Shown here: positions 23,949-34,200 of the stretch, in pieces
Layout: each line of letters begins with the position of its first letter
Position numbering within the stretch: position 1 is the first letter of the stretch
Assembly: GCA_035946955.1 (NCBI GenBank)
Contig: DASYYE010000141.1
Coordinates: forward strand, 1-52,803
Length of the DNA: 52,803 nucleotides
Direction: 5' to 3'
Source of the DNA: DASYYE01 sp035946955
GTDB taxonomy: Bacteria > Actinomycetota > Actinomycetes > Streptosporangiales > Streptosporangiaceae
Notes under the pieces: generated by a model
The model's input: the letters and a program-made list of their open reading frames with translations, nothing else
Databases searched by the model: none
Told to the model about the DNA's origin: nothing
Translations under genes and position numbers: made by a program

Positions 23949-24389
23949 ATGAGCGTCGTCCTGGCCTTAATGATCTACCTCGCAGCTGGTATCGGGCTTA
24001 CGGCAGTGGTCGGCCGGGCTCTCGCACGCAGTGGCCGTGCCTTTCTCCTCGATGTGTTCGGCAACAGCGCTGCGCTGGCCGAGGCGGTGACCCGGCTGCT
24101 GGTGGTCGGGTTCTACCTGCTGAGCCTCGGGTTCGTAGCGCTGACGGTGGGAATGCCGGGCACCATCGGCAACGCCAGCCAGGCTGTGCAGCTGCTCTCC
24201 GTCAAGGTCGGTGAGCTCCTGCTGGTGCTGGGCGCGCTGTACTTCGCCACCTTGGTCGTCTTCAGCAGGCTCCGCCGTTCCCGCGCCCGTACGTCCGCCC
24301 CGGTGGCGGGACCGCCGTCCATCCCGTCTGATGAGGGACCGGTCTCACCGCCACTGTGGCGCGCAGGCCGTCGGCAGGCCGCGCTTTGA
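23949..24389 (+). CDS. Small three-helix membrane protein
   Basis: 146 residues. Three membrane helices (VLALMIYLAAGIGLTAVVG, LLVVGFYLLSLGFVALTVG, GELLLVLGALYFATLVVF) are followed by a basic, Ser/Pro-rich cytoplasmic tail. ATG at 23949 with AGGGGAAG upstream. The family is not one I can name with confidence. It overlaps the TetR gene by 34 bp (or 4 bp if that gene starts at the TTG at 24386), and both follow the paired TTGAAC operators. A regulated membrane protein with its own repressor is therefore the natural reading. Confidence 0.8.
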   Translation: MSVVLALMIYLAAGIGLTAVVGRALARSGRAFLLDVFGNSAALAEAVTRLLVVGFYLLSLGFVALTVGMPGTIGNASQAVQLLSVKVGELLLVLGALYFATLVVFSRLRRSRARTSAPVAGPPSIPSDEGPVSPPLWRAGRRQAAL

Positions 24390-25066
24390 CCGATGCGCCC
24401 GGCCCGGCGCGGACGCCGCGGGCGGAGCAGACCAGGGCCGCGATCGTCGAGGCCGCGCTGGCGCTGTTCGCCGAACGTGGGTATGAGGCTGCGACGATGC
24501 GGGCGATCGCCGACCGGGCGGGCGTCGCCACCGGTAACGCCTACTACTACTTCGGCTCCAAGGAAGAACTCATCCAGGAGTTCTACTCCCGCAACCATGC
24601 CCAGCACGTGGCCGCCTGCCAGGAGCTCCTCGCCACCGAGACCCGCCTGGCGGCCCGCCTCGGCGGCACGGTGCGCGCGCTGATCGGCGTGCTCACCCCC
24701 TACCACGGCTTCGCCGGCACCCTCTACAAGCACGCAGCGGAACCCAGCAGCCCGCTCAGCCCGTTCAGCCCGCAGTCCAGCCACGCCCGCCAGGCAGCCA
24801 TCGCCCTGTACCGGGAAGTCGCCGAAGGCTCCACCACCCGGGCAGACCCCGAGCTGAGAGACCGGCTGCCAGAACTCCTGTGGCTGTACTCGCTGGGCAT
24901 CATCCTGTACTGGGTCCATGACACGTCACCCAACGGCGCTCGCACATACCGGCTGATCGACGCCACCGTGCCCATCGCCACGCGGCTCATCGCAGCGTCG
25001 CGGCTCCCCATTTTGCGCGCGACGCTGCGAGACATCACCAAGCTCATCGACGAGTTCGCCGGGTAA
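24356..25066 (+). CDS. TetR-family transcriptional regulator
   Basis: About 236 residues (226 if the TTG at 24386 is used). The N-terminal TetR HTH is clear: RAAIVEAALALFAERGYEAA, then MRAIADRAGVATGNAYYYFG and SKEELIQEFY. The C-terminal ligand domain is helical with no recognisable inducer motif. It is the last gene of a two-gene unit with the small membrane protein. The palindromes at 23844 and 23904 in the shared promoter are its probable binding sites. It is convergent with the MFS transporter, whose end is 18 bp away, so control of that exporter from a distant site is possible but not shown. Confidence 0.93.
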   Translation: MARRPSAGRALTDAPGPARTPRAEQTRAAIVEAALALFAERGYEAATMRAIADRAGVATGNAYYYFGSKEELIQEFYSRNHAQHVAACQELLATETRLAARLGGTVRALIGVLTPYHGFAGTLYKHAAEPSSPLSPFSPQSSHARQAAIALYREVAEGSTTRADPELRDRLPELLWLYSLGIILYWVHDTSPNGARTYRLIDATVPIATRLIAASRLPILRATLRDITKLIDEFAG

Positions 25067-25084
25067 AGACTGGGTCGGCGACGG

Positions 25085-27322
25085 TCACTCATGTGGGCCG
25101 GCTGCCGCGCCGGGGGCCGTGGCCGAGGCGGCCAGGTCGAGGTCGCGGCCGGGTGGCTCTTCGCTGGCGGCAAGCTGATGGGTGAGGTGGTCGAGCAGTG
25201 CCAGCAGCGCCGGGTGCTGGTCGGGGTGCCAGTCCGCGCACAGGCGGGCGATGCGGGCGTGACGCGCCCGGGAGAGCGCGTCAAACACCTGGTGCCCGGT
25301 CGCCGTGAGCTGGACCGGTTCGCCAGGGTCCGGTGGGACGGCTTGTACATAACCAGGCGTTACGAGCTCGGTGAGCCGCTGCCCGAGGTCGGCGTCCGTG
25401 AGGTGCAGCCGGCGTGCCAGGTGGTCACGGCTCATCCCGGGATGCTGGCCCACGCGCAGCAGCAGCCACGTGGCGCGCGGGGCAACCTGCACGTTCGCAG
25501 CCGCGGCCAGGCTCGAGTAGATCTCGTGCCGGCGCTCCCGGCTGATCAGCATGGTCAGCGCCCGCTCCATTTCCTGGTCCGAGGTACGGACTGTGGGCCG
25601 GGAGGTCGGGGCCAGGGTGTCTGCCGGGTCTGGCGTGCTGGTCGTGGTGCGCAGCGGGACGTCCTTGATCGTCCAGCTGAGCAGGAACGCCAGTGCCCCG
25701 AACGGGACACCCACCAGGAACACCGTTTGCAGCGACTTGGCGTAACCGGTGATGTAGCCGAGGTGCACTGCGGCGGGCAGGTGGGCCAGCACCGCCGGAC
25801 TCGCGCCGCTGGACGCCGTCAGCCCGTGCGGCAGGGACAGCCCGTGCAGGCTGGCCACCAGGTTGCCGGCCAGGACATTGGCGAACACGGCGCCGAAGAC
25901 CGCTGTGCCGAACGAGCCGCCGATGGACCGGAAGAACGTCGCGCCGCCAGTGGCGGCGCCGAGGTCGGTGTAGCTCACCGCGTTCTGGACCGCGACGACG
26001 AGAACCTGCAGCGACGCGCCGATGCCAGCACCGAGTACCAGCATGTACAGCGAGGACAGCCAGTCGTTCGTGGTGACCCCGAGGTGGGACAGCAGGTAGA
26101 GACCCAGTGTCATGACCGCGGTGCCGACGATGGGAAAGACCCGGTAACGGCCCCACCTGCTGACCAGCCGCCCGCTGGTGATCGAGGTGGCCAGCAGGCC
26201 GGCCATCAGCGGCAGCAGCCGCAGCCCGGAGACGGTCGGGCTGACGCCCTTGACGATCTGCATGTACTGCGGCAGGTAGGCGATCGACCCGAACATCGCG
26301 AACCCGACGACGAAGCCGACCGCGCTCGAGGCAGAGAACACCCGGTTGCGGAACAGGTGCAGCGGGATCACTGGCTCGGCCGCACGGCTCTCCGCCCAGA
26401 CGAACGCCGCGCCCAGGACCACTGCGGCCGCGCCCATGATGAAGATCGGCGTGGATGACCAGCCGTAGGTGACCCCGCCGAGCGAGGTGAGCAGCACCAG
26501 GCTTGTCGCCGAGCCCGCCAGCAGCACCGTGCCGAGGTAGTCGATGCGGTGCTGGGCCCGGCGCAGCCGCCCGGGCAGCACCGCGGCGACCACCGCCAGC
26601 GCGACAATGCCGATCGGGATGTTGACATAGAACACCCAGCGCCACGACAGGTTGTCCACGAAGAACCCGCCGATCAGCGGCCCGAGGACACTGGTCACCC
26701 CGAACACGCTGCCGAACAGGCCTTGGTAGCGGCCGCGCTCCCGGGCCGGCACGACGTCGGCGACGATCGTCTGCGCACCTGTCAGCAGGCCGCCACCGCC
26801 GATGCCCTGCACCGCGCGGAACGCAATCAGCTCCAGCATGGAGTGGGCCAGCCCGGCCAGTGCCGATCCGACGAGGAAGATGACGATCGAGGCCTCGAAG
26901 AACGTCTTGCGCCCGTACAGGTCGCCCAGCTTGCCCCACAGCGGTGTGGACACGGTGGAGGCCAGCAGGTAGGCGGTCACCACCCAGGACAGGTGTGACA
27001 GCCCGTGCAGGTCACCGGCGATGGTCGGCAGCGCTGTCGCGACGATCGTCTGGTCCAGCGCCGCGAGCAGCATCCCGAGGAGGAGCGCGCCGATGATGAT
27101 GAGCGTCCGGCGCTGGCCGAGGTTGCCGGGCTCGGCTTGCCCGGCGGCCGCTGGGGCCACGCTGTTCGCCAACTGCCCCTCCAGTCCTCGCAGAAACGAT
27201 TCTGCCCACGTCCGTGTCTGCTCAGGCAAGTCTGTCGTAGCCCTTCGCGCAACTGCCCGGTGGTTGAGCTTCCTGACGCGGTGGTGACGGCGCGACCTCG
27301 CCTGGTGGGCGGCGGCGGGCAT
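25085..27322 (-). CDS. DHA2-type MFS drug exporter fused to MarR-like domain
   Basis: Up to 745 residues. A 14-helix DHA2/EmrB-type transporter occupies about 70-560, with motif C-like LLAALDQTIVATALPTIAGD, motif A GKLGDLYGRKTF and FRAVQGIGGGGL. It expels drugs or metabolites using the proton gradient. After a linker, residues about 590-730 resemble a MarR winged helix: the segment from RATWLLLRVGQHPGMSRDHL, then ARRLHLTDADLGQRLTEL and LTATGHQVFDALS. The start is uncertain: ATG at 27322, or the TTG at 27229 next to a GAAGG. It is divergent from the LD-carboxypeptidase gene, about 105 bp apart. Confidence 0.9.
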   Translation of the reverse strand: MPAAAHQARSRRHHRVRKLNHRAVARRATTDLPEQTRTWAESFLRGLEGQLANSVAPAAAGQAEPGNLGQRRTLIIIGALLLGMLLAALDQTIVATALPTIAGDLHGLSHLSWVVTAYLLASTVSTPLWGKLGDLYGRKTFFEASIVIFLVGSALAGLAHSMLELIAFRAVQGIGGGGLLTGAQTIVADVVPARERGRYQGLFGSVFGVTSVLGPLIGGFFVDNLSWRWVFYVNIPIGIVALAVVAAVLPGRLRRAQHRIDYLGTVLLAGSATSLVLLTSLGGVTYGWSSTPIFIMGAAAVVLGAAFVWAESRAAEPVIPLHLFRNRVFSASSAVGFVVGFAMFGSIAYLPQYMQIVKGVSPTVSGLRLLPLMAGLLATSITSGRLVSRWGRYRVFPIVGTAVMTLGLYLLSHLGVTTNDWLSSLYMLVLGAGIGASLQVLVVAVQNAVSYTDLGAATGGATFFRSIGGSFGTAVFGAVFANVLAGNLVASLHGLSLPHGLTASSGASPAVLAHLPAAVHLGYITGYAKSLQTVFLVGVPFGALAFLLSWTIKDVPLRTTTSTPDPADTLAPTSRPTVRTSDQEMERALTMLISRERRHEIYSSLAAAANVQVAPRATWLLLRVGQHPGMSRDHLARRLHLTDADLGQRLTELVTPGYVQAVPPDPGEPVQLTATGHQVFDALSRARHARIARLCADWHPDQHPALLALLDHLTHQLAASEEPPGRDLDLAASATAPGAAAGPHE

Positions 27323-27427
27323 TGCACCACGTCACCAACCGACCCGCTCGCCGCTGCCACCGGGGCCCAGGCCATGGAGCCGGAAAACAGGGTGTGTGCG
27401 GGACAGGCGGTGTGCTTCCATTCGCGC

Positions 27428-28477
27428 ATGGCGTACGACCTGGTCCACCCGCCCAAGGCGCACCCCGGCGAGCGCATCGCCGTTGTCTCACCGTCGTTCG
27501 CCGCAGCTGGCGCCTTTCCTGACGTGCACGAACAGGCGATGCGCCGACTGGCCGAGGTGACGGGTCTCGTCCCGGTCGAGTACCCGACCACGCGTGAGGT
27601 GGGTGCCACCGCGCAGGCGCGTGCCGCTGACATCAATGCCGCGTTCGCCGACCCGGCCGTCCGCGCGGTCCTCGCGGTGATCGGTGGCGAGGACCAGATC
27701 ACGGTCATCCCGCACCTGGATGCCGGGCTGGCCCGCAACGACCCCAAGCCGTTCGTTGGGATGAGCGACAACACCAACCTCCACCAATGGTTGTGGGCAA
27801 ACGGGATCGCGAGCTTCTATGGCGGCTCGTCCCAGGTGCACCTGGGCCCTGGCCCAGGCGTGGACGACGTCCACGCGCGGTCGCTGCGCGCCGCGCTCAT
27901 CACCGGTGGGATCCTCGAGGTCACCGACCCCGGCGAGTCGGAAGACGTCGGGCTGGACTGGGCCGACCCGCGGGCCTTGGACTCCTACGGTGAGCGCGAG
28001 CCGACCGAGCCGTGGGCCTGGTACGGCCCGGCGCGGTCAGTCACCGGCCGTACGTGGGGCGGCTGTATCGAGATCATCGAATGGGTCCTCACCGCGGGAC
28101 GGTTCCCCTTCGAGCCGGACGTCCTCGACGGCGGTGTGCTCCTCATCGAGACCTCTGAGGAACTCCTGCCCGCGCGCAACATCGGGTGGATCGTCCGTGC
28201 ACTCGGCGAGCGCGGCATCCTTGCGGCGGTCGATGCGGTCCTCGTGGCCCGTCCGCCCGTGTCCGACTTCACCCGCAGACCGTCCTCGGAGGAACGCACC
28301 CGGCTGCGTGCTGAGCAACGCGATGTCGTGGCCGGGGTCATCAGCCGGTACAACCCGCGGGCCGTCGTGTGCGTGGGCATCCCGTTCGGCCACACACGTC
28401 CGCAGTGGGTCCTCCCGCACGGTGGCACGGTCACTGTCGACGGTGGCGCTCGCCGGGTTGTCGCCGACTACTCCTAG
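27428..28477 (+). CDS. S66-family LD-carboxypeptidase (MccF-like)
   Basis: 349 residues. The S66 serine-peptidase fold shows the N-terminal GERIAVVSPSFAAAG, the nucleophile elbow GMSDNTN (Ser113), LLIETSEE with the likely triad Glu, and GIPFGHTRPQ with the His. Two activities are known in the family: LD-carboxypeptidase removing D-Ala from tetrapeptide muropeptides in the cytoplasm, and MccF-type cleavage of microcin C or related aminoacyl-adenylates (self-immunity). The sequence alone does not decide; the closeness to an exporter and a phosphotransferase leans slightly to resistance. Confidence 0.9.
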   Translation: MAYDLVHPPKAHPGERIAVVSPSFAAAGAFPDVHEQAMRRLAEVTGLVPVEYPTTREVGATAQARAADINAAFADPAVRAVLAVIGGEDQITVIPHLDAGLARNDPKPFVGMSDNTNLHQWLWANGIASFYGGSSQVHLGPGPGVDDVHARSLRAALITGGILEVTDPGESEDVGLDWADPRALDSYGEREPTEPWAWYGPARSVTGRTWGGCIEIIEWVLTAGRFPFEPDVLDGGVLLIETSEELLPARNIGWIVRALGERGILAAVDAVLVARPPVSDFTRRPSSEERTRLRAEQRDVVAGVISRYNPRAVVCVGIPFGHTRPQWVLPHGGTVTVDGGARRVVADYS

Positions 28478-28496
28478 CCAGCGGACAGCCGAAGGC

Positions 28497-29393
28497 TCAG
28501 GCCGGCGGAGTTTCTGCCGCCAGGCGCGCGAGGGTGCATCGGCCCATCTGGTTCATGGCCGGGTTGGTCTCGGCGTAGTACCAGACCGCTCCCACGGCCT
28601 GCTGGAAGGCCCAGGCCTTGCCGCGCTCCCATTCGAGGTCGTCACACCCGAGGTCGTTGCGGAGTACCTGCCGGGGGCCAGCCTCCAGCAGATGCCAGGC
28701 ACCCACAAGGTCGAGCGCCGGGTCGGCTGGTCCCAGCCCACCCACGTCGATGACCCCGGCCAACCGCCCGCCGGACACGAGCACGTTGCCCGGCATCAGG
28801 TCGCCGTGGCTCATCACGTCAGCGCCGCGACGGGGCAGGGCTCGGAACACTTCCCACATGCGGCGCAGCCGCGGCACGTCGAGGAGCTGCCCGCTCTGCT
28901 GAAAGCAGGTCTCCATCCAGGTGTCATGAGACCGCAGGTTGCCTCCCCGGCCCTTCCCGCTGAAGGTCCGGCCACCGGTGCCGATGCCACGTACCCCGTG
29001 GATGAACTCGGCGAGGTCATGCGCAAAGCCAACCGACTGCCCCGGGTCGTCATCGGTGGCGGTGACCCCGGGCAGCCACGTCTGCACCGACCATGGCAGG
29101 GGGTAGCCCGCCCCCGGATCGCCCAGTGCCACAGGTTCGGGGGTAGGGAAGCGCGTGTGTCCCGTCAGTTCGCTGGCTGCCCTAGCCTCGGACTCCAGCC
29201 ACCTCCTTATCTGACCGGGGTCTCCGGGCTGAAGCGGGAACCTGGCTGCTAGCTGATCGCCGATGCGGAAGATGGCGTTCACTGTCCCCTGCGAGTTCAC
29301 GGCCCGGATGGGCAGGTCACGCCATGCGGGGAACTGTTCATCCACCAGTTCGCGCGCGGTCTCCAGTGGGACAGCCAGCTGGCCGGGATGCAT
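28497..29393 (-). CDS. Aminoglycoside/macrolide phosphotransferase-type kinase
   Basis: 298 residues, usual length for APH/choline-kinase-like enzymes. The catalytic loop is SHGDLMPGN (Asp198, Asn203) and the metal loop is VIDVGGLG (Asp216), with Val-Gly in place of the more common Trp/Phe-Gly. The N-terminal GTVNAIFRIGDQLAARFP is the Gly-rich/Lys-strand region, with Arg where the ATP Lys is usual. Members phosphorylate antibiotics or cellular hydroxyl compounds; which applies here is unknown. The upstream open frame to 29636 is antisense to the helicase and excluded. It is divergent from the helicase, 134 bp apart. Confidence 0.88.
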   Translation of the reverse strand: MHPGQLAVPLETARELVDEQFPAWRDLPIRAVNSQGTVNAIFRIGDQLAARFPLQPGDPGQIRRWLESEARAASELTGHTRFPTPEPVALGDPGAGYPLPWSVQTWLPGVTATDDDPGQSVGFAHDLAEFIHGVRGIGTGGRTFSGKGRGGNLRSHDTWMETCFQQSGQLLDVPRLRRMWEVFRALPRRGADVMSHGDLMPGNVLVSGGRLAGVIDVGGLGPADPALDLVGAWHLLEAGPRQVLRNDLGCDDLEWERGKAWAFQQAVGAVWYYAETNPAMNQMGRCTLARLAAETPPA

Positions 29394-29527
29394 ATCCACA
29401 GCGGCAGCGTTGCGCGCTGCGATCTTGTGCTGCAACTGGGTTTTGGCCCTGCCAGCGCCAGCCAATCCCGTGTTGTTCGGGCGCGGGGCGCTCCGCTGAC
29501 GGCATCGCCTGGTAGCCTCTCGGGCCT

Positions 29528-31273
29528 GTGAGCACCCCCGGAACCGTTGCAGAAGACGGGGGGAGCGGCCCCGGTGCTCCCGTCGACAATGAAAACGATG
29601 TGCTCCGGCTACTGCGTGGCTGGCAGCGCAGCGCATACCAGGAGTACTTCCGCATCCCCCGGCGTGACTTCCTGCTGGTCGCGACGCCAGGCTCAGGGAA
29701 GACCGCCTACGCGCTGACCGTCGCGTCGCAGTTGCTCGCCAGGCGTGAAGTCGCCGCGGTCACCGTGGTCACGCCGACCGAGCACCTCAAGTACCAGTGG
29801 GCGCGTGCCGCGCACGCCCGGGGGATCGCCCTGGATCCCGCCTACCGCAATGCCCAGGGCCGGGTCTCGGCCGACTACGCCGGGGTGGCTGTGACCTACG
29901 CGCAGGTGGCCGCCCACCCGGTGCTGCACCGGCAGCGGACGGAAAACCGGCGCACATTGGTGGTCTTCGACGAGATCCACCACGCAGGCGATGCGCTGTC
30001 GTGGGGCGAGGCCGTCCGGGAGGCCTTCGAGCCAGCCAGGCGGCGTCTTGGCCTCACCGGCACCCCGTTTCGCAGCGACACCAACCCCATCCCGTTCGTG
30101 ACCTACCTCCCCGATGCCAACGGCAGCTTGCGTAGCGTGCCCGACTACGTCTACGGGTACGGGCCCGCCCTGACGGACGGCGTCGTCCGCCCGGTGATCT
30201 TCCTGGCCTACTCCGGCGAGATGCGGTGGCGGACGCGGGTCGGCGACGAGGTCGCGGGGACACTGGGCGCCCCGATGACCACCGAGCTGCTCGCGCAGGC
30301 GTGGCGGACCGCCCTTGACCCGGCGGGGGAGTGGATCGCCAGGGTGCTGGAGGCGGCGGACCGGCGGCTCACCGAGGTCCGCCGCGGTATGCCGGACGCA
30401 GCCGGCCTGGTCATAGCCAGCGACCACGACGACGCGCGCGCCTACGCGGCTCTGCTGCGCCGCCTCACCGGGGAACGCCCTGTGGTGGTGCTCTCCGACG
30501 ACCGGACCGCCAGCCGGAAGATCGCCAGCTTCGCGGACTCCGGTGACCGCTGGATGGTCGCTGTCCGCATGGTCTCGGAAGGGGTGGACATCCCACGGCT
30601 GGCCGTAGGCGTCTATGCGACCAGCGTCGGCACCGCGCTGTTCTTCGCACAGGCGGTCGGCCGGTTCGTCCGTGCACGCCGGCGTGGCGAGACCGCGTCG
30701 GTGTTCCTGCCCTCCATTCCCTCTCTGCTTGGCTACGCGGCGGAGCTGGAGACCGAACGCGACCATGTACTGGCCCTGCCTGATGAGGAGAGCGAGGAGA
30801 AAGAGTTCGCCGACGCCCAGCGCGAACGCGACACCCCGGACGCTGACCTCACCATGGCGACGTTCCAGGCGCTGCAGGCGTCGGCGCATTTCGACCGGGT
30901 CCTCTACGACGGCGGGGAGTTCGGTACCTCGGCCGAAGAGGATGACTTCATCGGCCTGCCCGGGCTGCTCGAACCAGAACAGGTGGCGCTGCTGCTGCGC
31001 AAGCGCCGGGCCAACGAGACGAGGAAGGCCGCTGCGCCGCCAGGCACGGGCGCCGGGACCGCACCGGCTGACGCCCCAGATACCCGCGAAACACTTGCGG
31101 ACCTGCGCAAGAAACTGAACCTGCTGGTCAGGGACTACTACCACAGCTCCGGTAAGTCACACGCCGCGATCCACGCCGACCTCCGCCGGACCTGTGGCGG
31201 ACCACCACTGGCCCAAGCCACCGCGGCACAGGTCAAGGACCGGATCGAGACGCTTCGCCGCTGGGTCCGCTGA
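29528..31273 (+). CDS. DEAD/DEAH-box superfamily 2 helicase
   Basis: 581 residues, GTG start. SF2 motifs in order: motif I TPGSGKT (53-59), motif II DEIHH (148-152), motif III-like GLTGTPFR (174-181), motif V EGVDIPRLAVGVYA, and motif VI QAVGRFVRARR. The C-terminal 180 residues are helical and acidic/basic, ending in a small domain (from LVRDYYHSSGKSHAAIHADL) that may contact nucleic acid. This is a compact actinobacterial helicase with unknown substrate; relatives act in repair or RNA handling. It ends 41 bp inside the convergent SARP gene. Confidence 0.93.
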   Translation: MSTPGTVAEDGGSGPGAPVDNENDVLRLLRGWQRSAYQEYFRIPRRDFLLVATPGSGKTAYALTVASQLLARREVAAVTVVTPTEHLKYQWARAAHARGIALDPAYRNAQGRVSADYAGVAVTYAQVAAHPVLHRQRTENRRTLVVFDEIHHAGDALSWGEAVREAFEPARRRLGLTGTPFRSDTNPIPFVTYLPDANGSLRSVPDYVYGYGPALTDGVVRPVIFLAYSGEMRWRTRVGDEVAGTLGAPMTTELLAQAWRTALDPAGEWIARVLEAADRRLTEVRRGMPDAAGLVIASDHDDARAYAALLRRLTGERPVVVLSDDRTASRKIASFADSGDRWMVAVRMVSEGVDIPRLAVGVYATSVGTALFFAQAVGRFVRARRRGETASVFLPSIPSLLGYAAELETERDHVLALPDEESEEKEFADAQRERDTPDADLTMATFQALQASAHFDRVLYDGGEFGTSAEEDDFIGLPGLLEPEQVALLLRKRRANETRKAAAPPGTGAGTAPADAPDTRETLADLRKKLNLLVRDYYHSSGKSHAAIHADLRRTCGGPPLAQATAAQVKDRIETLRRWVR

Positions 31274-34200
31274 ACCCGGCCTGCGGGGCACGCCCTAAGC
31301 GGCCGAGGAAGGCCCCCGCGGAGTCATCACCAGCCGGCTGCGGTGGTCCCCGCCGGGGCGCGTGCTGCCCAGGCGCGTCATCGGTGTCGTCTGGTTGCCA
31401 TGGTCCGAGCCCTGCCGGGCTGGCCTGCACGCGGGAGGCGTCCGGGACGCCGAGGTCGGTGTAGGTGTCCAAGGCGTGCTGCCAGTGCTTACGCGCCTGC
31501 CTGAGGTCGCCGGTGGCGTGACAGGCATTGGCAAGTCCTTCATGGGCACGGCCCTCCTGGTAGCGGTGGCCGGTTTGGCGGGCGAGGGTGAGCGCGGTGG
31601 AGTGGCAGGTGCGGGCCTGCTCCGGCTGGCCGGTGGCTAGCAGCGTTTCCCCGCTGCCATTGAGGACGTCGGACTCCCCGTCGGAGTCGCCGATTTCGCG
31701 GAACAGGGCGAGTGCCTGCTCCTGGTAGTCGGCGGCCTCGCCATAGTGGCGCAGATGGTGACAGACCTCGCCGAGCCTGGCGAGCGCTCGTGCCTGCTCA
31801 TGTCGGTCGCCGAGGTGATGGGAAAGAGTGAGCGCGTTGGTGTGGCAGGTGCGGGCCGGGTGGGGCTGGCCGGTGGCGAGCAGGGTCTCCCCGGCGCCGT
31901 TGAGGGCGCCGGCTTCCCCTTCTCGCTCCCCAATCTCCTGGAGCAGGGCGAGCGCCTGCCGGTGGCTGGCAGCCGCCCCCGGGTAGTCCCCCTGGCGGTG
32001 GCAGAGTCCGCCAAGCACGGTCAGTGTGTATGCCTCGGTGCGGCGGTCGCCATGCTCGTGAGACAGCGTGCGTGCCTGCTGCAGGTGCTCTGTGGCCCGC
32101 TCGTGCTGGCCGAGCAGGTAGCAGACTTCACCGAGGTTGGCGTGTGCGGCGGCCTCTCCGTGCCGGTGACCGAGATCCCGGAACAAAGAGAGGGCCTGCT
32201 GGTCAGACTCTGCGGCCAGCTCGTAGCGGCCTTGCCAGCGGTAGGCCTGGCCAAGGTTGGTCAGCGTGACGGCCTGGCCGACCTGGTCGCCCGCTGCGCG
32301 GTACAGGGCGAGCGCCTGCTGATATCGGCTGATGGCCTGTGGGTACCGGCTCTGGTGGAGGTGAGAGACGCCGAGGCTGCCGGATGCCCGGGCTTGCAGC
32401 AACTGGTCGCCGATCTTGCGGGCGAGGCTGAGCGCCTGGCGGTAGCAGAAGGTGCCGTCCTGGTCACGGCCCTGCCGGAGGTGGATCTGGCCGAGGTTGA
32501 TCAGTGTCCGGGCCTGGGCTGCGAGGTCTCCCTGGTCACGAGCGGCTTCCAGGGCGTGTGTGTAGATGGTGAGGGCCTCGGTGTGCCCGAAGGACAGGTA
32601 GCGGTGCAGCGTGGCAGCCAGCCGGGTGGTGTGGTCGGGCCAGCCATGGCTGGCGGTATGGGCGGCCATGCTGGTCAGGTTGGCCAGTTCGGTGTCAAGC
32701 CAGGTCAGTGCGTCCACCCGGTCGCCGAACTCCGGCGCGGGGGTGTCAATGAGCGGGGGCTGGGGACGGCGGGAGCGTTCGGCGGGGACGATGGTGTCCA
32801 CCGCGGCGACGCACGTGGCCAGGTAGTAATCGAACAGCCGGGTCAGCGCCGCCTGCCGGGGTGCTTCGCCTTCGTCGGCGGCCGCGAGGCCTGCCCCATA
32901 CGCCTGCAGCAGGTCGTGCATGCCATACCGGCCCGCGCCGGTGGGCTGGACCAGGTGCGCCCGGGCCAGTGCACCGAGCAGCCGGCTGGCCTGGGGGATG
33001 GTGGTGGCGGTGAGCGCGGCCGCGGCGTAGGTGTCGAACCCGGTACCGGGGTGCAGGCCCAGCAGCCTGAACATCCGCACGGCATCGGGGGCCAGGTGAC
33101 GGCAGGACCACGAGAACACGGTGGCGACGCCGCCATACGGGTCTCCGCCCGCGGACAGCATCTCCAGCCGGTCCTCCTGCCCAGCCAGTTCGGTAGCGAG
33201 GTCCGCGAGCGGGGTGTCCGGACGGGCCGCGGCGAGCTCGGCAGCCACCCGCAGCGCCAGCGGCAGCCGCGCACACTGGCCGGCCAGGGTCTGCGCCGCT
33301 ACGGGGTCGGTGTCGACACGGTCTCCGATGAGGGTCCGCAGCAACTCGACCGCGTCGGTACTGGGCAGCAGGTCCAGGTCCAGGCGGAGGGCGCCGTCAC
33401 GGGCCACCAGCCCGGCCAGTGAGTCGCGGCTGGTGACGACGACCATGACGGTGGGCGTACCGGGCAGCAGGGGACGTACTTGTTCTTCGGTGGCGGCGTT
33501 GTCCAGCAGGACCAGCAGCCGCTTGCCGGCGACCACCGACCGGTAGCGGGCGGCGCGTTCGGCCTCGGCGAGCGGGATGTCCTGGGCGGCCACACCCAGC
33601 GCCCGCAGGAACTGGGCCAGTGCCTCTGTGGCCGGCACCGGCTGGGCGGGGTCATAGCCCCGCAGGTTGAGATAGAGCTGTCCGTCGGGAAATTGCGTGG
33701 CCACCCGGTGCGCCCACCGCACTGCCAGCGCCGTCTTCCCGACCCCTGCCGTCCCCGACACCGCCGAGACCACTACCGGGCCAAGCGCCGGTCCTGCCGC
33801 TGGCAGGCTGGTTCTCAGCAGCAGGTGGTCAAGCACGGCCAGTTCAGCGGCTCGGCCGGTGAAGGCGGCCACGTCGGAAGGCAGCTCCCTGGGCACCGGC
33901 ACCGGCCGGCGGGCCAGTGCGTCCATGTCGGCCGGGTCGGCCCGCGCCACTTCAGCCGGGGCGGCCAGAGCCGGGTCAGCGGCGAGCACCTGCTCGTGCA
34001 ACTGCCGCAGGGCATGGCCAGGCACAATGCCCAGTTCGGCGTCGAGCACGTGCCGCGTGTCATGGAACACGGCCAGCGACTCCGCCTGGCGGCCCGACCT
34101 GTACAGGGCCAGCATCAACTGGTACCGCAACCCCTCCCGCAAGGGGTACCTGCCCACCAGCCCGGCCAGTTCCGCCGCGACCTCGCCGTGGCGGCCAAGC

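Noticed and set aside
25091..26458. A 455-codon plus-strand frame opposite the MFS exporter
   Set aside because: Gly/Arg/Gln/Val-rich shadow of transmembrane-coding sequence; no domains.
31746..33422. A 558-codon plus-strand frame opposite the SARP TPR region
   Set aside because: The internal repetitiveness is simply the TPR array read backwards.
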